Assembly: GCA_964609385.1 (NCBI GenBank)
Contig: CAZSSM010000099.1
Coordinates: 1-24,767 of the forward strand
Source: CAZSSM01 sp964609385
GTDB taxonomy: Bacteria; Planctomycetota; Planctomycetia; Isosphaerales; Isosphaeraceae
DNA length: 24,767 bases
Reading direction: 5' to 3'
Shown here in pieces: positions 22,819-24,767 of the stretch. The position numbers were made by a program, and so were the translations under genes. The notes beneath the pieces are model-generated. The model was not told the origin of the DNA. It saw nothing but the letters and a program-made list of their open reading frames with translations, and did not search any database. Numbering within the stretch: the first letter of the stretch is position 1; every line of letters begins with the position of its first letter.

Positions 22819-23856
22819 ATGTCGGATCGAGCCGGTCGGCGGCAATTCTTGAACGCGGCCCTCGCGGGGGCTGCGGGTGTCGGTGCAATGGTGAGCCTGG
22901 AGGAACGGATCCTCGGCAAGGCGATCGATGACGGCACGGCGGGCCAGGGAGGACCCGCCTCAGAAACGGGCTCGGGACCGGAGCCGTATTCGGGCCCAAC
23001 CCTCTCGAAGGGCAAGCTCGGCTCGTTGTCGATCAGCCGGCTGATCATGGGAGGCAACCTGATCGGCGGCTGGGCCCACAGTCGGGATCTCCTGTACGTC
23101 TCCAACCTGCTCCGGGCGTACAACACCGAAGAGAAGGTCTTCGAGACCCTGGCGCTGGCCGAGGCCAGCGGGATCTCGATGATCCAGATCTCGCCCTCGA
23201 GCATGGACGTGCTGGCCAAATATCGCGAGTGCGGTGGGACGATCGATGTGATGGTCTGTGTCCATCCCGATCCGGACGAGGTGAAGGTCCGGGATCAGAT
23301 CCGCGGCCTGATCGACCGAGGCGCCTGCGCCCTGTACACGCATGGCGAGGTCTCCGACCGCTGCACGATGTACGGCGACCTCGACCCGGTCGCCCGCGCC
23401 GTCGAGCTGATCAAGGCCGAGGGCCTGCCGGCGGGCATCGGCAGCCACGCCCTGGAGACCACGATCGCCAGCGAAGAGCAGGGGCTCGACCCGGACTTCT
23501 ACGTCAAGACGCTGCACCCCGACACCTACTGGTCGGCCACCCCCGAGGAGGCCCGCGAGCCCTGGTGCTGGTACCAGCCACGCAGCCGCGACCACGACGG
23601 CTACCACGACAACATGTTCTGCCTCGACCCCGAGCGGACGATCGCCTACATGCAGACCGTCTCCCAGCCGTGGTTCGCCTTCAAAGTGATGGCCGCCGGA
23701 GCGGTCCCAGCCCGGATCGGCTTCAGCTTCGCCTACGTGGGCGGCGCCGATTTCATCATCGCCGGCATGTTCGACTTCCAGGTCGTCGAAGACGTTGGCC
23801 TGGCCGTACGAGCCATCCGACGGGCGTCGAAACGCGCGAGGCCATGGCGGGCGTGA
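22819..23856 (+). CDS. Tat-signal protein, uncharacterised, TIM-barrel-like
   Basis: A 345-residue protein with a Tat leader (GRRQFLNAALAGAAGVGAM; twin Arg at 7-8), so it is exported folded, perhaps with a cofactor. The mature part begins with a linker rich in Gly/Ser/Pro and then LGSLSISRLIMGGNLIGGWA, which looks like the first strand of an aldo/keto reductase-like barrel. Further segments are YNTEEKVFETLALAEASGIS, VMVCVHPDPDEVKVRDQI, GACALYTHGEVSDRCTMYGD, DFYVKTLHPDTYWSATPEEA and FKVMAAGAVPARIGFSFAYV. Such proteins recur in planctomycetes and are often left as hypothetical. AAGGAGG lies seven bases before the ATG, preceded by a strong hairpin. The substrate is unknown. Confidence 0.85.
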   Translation: MSDRAGRRQFLNAALAGAAGVGAMVSLEERILGKAIDDGTAGQGGPASETGSGPEPYSGPTLSKGKLGSLSISRLIMGGNLIGGWAHSRDLLYVSNLLRAYNTEEKVFETLALAEASGISMIQISPSSMDVLAKYRECGGTIDVMVCVHPDPDEVKVRDQIRGLIDRGACALYTHGEVSDRCTMYGDLDPVARAVELIKAEGLPAGIGSHALETTIASEEQGLDPDFYVKTLHPDTYWSATPEEAREPWCWYQPRSRDHDGYHDNMFCLDPERTIAYMQTVSQPWFAFKVMAAGAVPARIGFSFAYVGGADFIIAGMFDFQVVEDVGLAVRAIRRASKRARPWRA

Positions 23857-24243
23857 CCTCGAACCGAAAGACGTGATTGGAGCCTTCGCGGGGCGGACAC
23901 CAACCCGCCCCTGGATCAGATCGAGAGCCGCCCGTTCTCTCCGGGCAGGGTGGCTCATGTGTGACGTCGATGCCGATGGGAACGGGTCGATGGGCGGAAA
24001 GTTGGATCCCGTAGACTACGTCGGCCAAGCCTTCTCGTGAGGTCACGAGATGACCGAACCATCGACACCGACTCTCCCTAGTTTGTCTATGGCGACCGCC
24101 CACGCCATCGATCGATGGCGAAGGGGTTCGCGATGGGGAATCGACACGGCCCGGCTCAGGCAGTTTGGGGCCGTTGCAGCCGGGCTGATCCCCAAAGCTC
24201 TGTTGGAAATGGCCGATCCTCGCGATCACCGATTCGCTTGAAC
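23857..24243. other. gap between convergent genes
   Basis: About 387 bases. It holds one terminator-like hairpin (23890-23911). Short open frames have no family likeness; a run CDVDADGNGSMGG (from about 23958, plus) recalls an EF-hand or dockerin loop but is isolated. Confidence 0.4.
23890..23911 (+). terminator. hairpin after Tat-signal gene
   Basis: A 7-bp perfect GC stem ggggcgg / ccgcccc with an 8-base loop, 34 bases past the stop at 23856. No U-run. Confidence 0.45.
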
Positions 24244-24767
24244 TCAGTGGGGGACGGCTCGACGGGGTTCAACGCCATGGAGGTGGCGGACGAAGAAGTC
24301 TTTGAGCCGTCGACTTCCGTAGGGTGTCCCGGCCGCACTGTGACCGACACCTGGCATGAGCAGTAGGTCGAAGTCTTTGTCTGCGCGGATCAAGGCATCG
24401 ACGACCTGGAGCGTCGAGGCCGGGTCGACGTTGCGGTCCACCTCCCCGACGATCAGCAGCAATTTGCCGGTGAGCCGATGGGCCTGCGTGACGTTGGATT
24501 GCTCCTCGTAGTGCGGACCGATCGGATAGCCCATCCAGAGTTCGTTCCACCAGATCTTGTCCATCCGATTGTCGTGGCAGCCACAATCGGCCACGCCGAC
24601 CTGATAAAAGTCGCCGTGCATCAGCAGCCCGCGCAGGGCGTTCTGACCGCCGGCCGATCCACCGTAAATTCCGACTCGGTCGAGGTCGAACTCAGGATGC
24701 GCTTCGGCCGCAGTTCGGAGCCAGGCGATCCGATCGGGATACCCCGAGTCGCCGAGGTTCTTCCAAC
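24244..24767 (-). CDS. S9 (prolyl oligopeptidase/DPP4-like) peptidase, C-terminal part
   Basis: The gene enters from the right edge, so only the last 173 residues are seen. They form the end of an alpha/beta-hydrolase catalytic domain: nucleophile motif GIYGGSAGGQNALRG (G-x-S-x-G), catalytic Asp region LLLIVGEVDRNVDPASTLQV and catalytic His in GVGHSAAGTPYG, with the closing helix RRLKDFFVRHLHG typical of DPP4-type S9 proteins. All three catalytic positions are present. The protein would be an exported serine peptidase that trims peptides, usually with an N-terminal beta-propeller. It converges with the Tat-signal gene. Confidence 0.9.
   Translation of the reverse strand, partial: WKNLGDSGYPDRIAWLRTAAEAHPEFDLDRVGIYGGSAGGQNALRGLLMHGDFYQVGVADCGCHDNRMDKIWWNELWMGYPIGPHYEEQSNVTQAHRLTGKLLLIVGEVDRNVDPASTLQVVDALIRADKDFDLLLMPGVGHSAAGTPYGSRRLKDFFVRHLHGVEPRRAVPH

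Noticed and set aside
22960..23958. 332-codon minus-strand frame
   Set aside because: Antisense to the Tat-signal gene, which has a proper leader and Shine-Dalgarno.
1..24767. CRISPR arrays, tRNA, rRNA, prophage or a known defence island
   Set aside because: No regular direct repeats with spacers, no tRNA-like T-loop context and no phage structural genes were seen. The Cas4-like frame lacks other cas genes around it.

Overview
The window reads as chromosomal DNA of a planctomycete, most like the Isosphaeraceae. The grounds are high GC, several secreted proteins ending in PEP-CTERM sorting tails, a formylglycine-type sulfatase with a signal peptide, a Tat-signal protein with a TIM-barrel look, Ser/Thr-kinase-like genes, fasciclin and S41/S9 peptidase pieces, and wide intergenic gaps. 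The taxon is inferred from gene families; no rRNA, tRNA or phylogenetic marker is present.

Layout. 1-2.5 kb holds relics: a frameshifted IS5-type transposase tail, a truncated sulfatase (754-1377), and a secreted-protein gene (1489-2526, minus) broken by two in-frame stops. 3.0-9.0 kb is a PEP-CTERM zone on the minus strand: a two-gene unit (HAF-repeat protein plus a second PEP-CTERM protein), an orphan PEP-CTERM tail, then a long ORF (6801-8972) in which two complete HAF/PEP-CTERM proteins are joined without a stop. A flavoprotein plus small membrane protein pair (4979-6363) of less GC-rich DNA sits between them. 9.1-11.1 kb is a CobW/COG0523 metallochaperone GTPase with an uncharacterised partner. 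11.8-14.0 kb carries a ribokinase N-terminal relic running in frame into an intact sulfatase, whose 5' third is nearly identical to the truncated copy at 754. 14.2-16.4 kb has the two halves of the Tm-1-like system (TIM-barrel protein and UPF0261 ATP-binding protein).

16.8-21.3 kb is another patchwork: a kinase C-lobe fragment, a fasciclin protein, a VapBC-type toxin-antitoxin pair, a membrane protein with Cas4/RecB-like sequence features that is frameshifted in a C5/G5 tract, a pseudokinase lacking its N-terminus, and the C-terminal piece of an S41 (tricorn-like) peptidase. About 95 bp between the last two is a diverged, inverted copy of intergenic DNA at 11249-11338. 21.4-24.8 kb has a PEP-CTERM lectin-like protein, a Tat-signal protein preceded by a strong hairpin abutting its Shine-Dalgarno, and the C-terminal part of an S9 peptidase leaving the window.

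No canonical defence island, CRISPR array, prophage or biosynthetic cluster is visible. The most striking theme is gene decay and rearrangement: at least eight broken genes in 25 kb, a segmental duplication, a dispersed repeat at a rearrangement joint, and an ORF fusion. The best candidates for undescribed biology are the membrane Cas4-like/pseudokinase pair, the double PEP-CTERM fusion, the flavoprotein with a Cys-rich tail plus its membrane partner, and the CobW partner gene.
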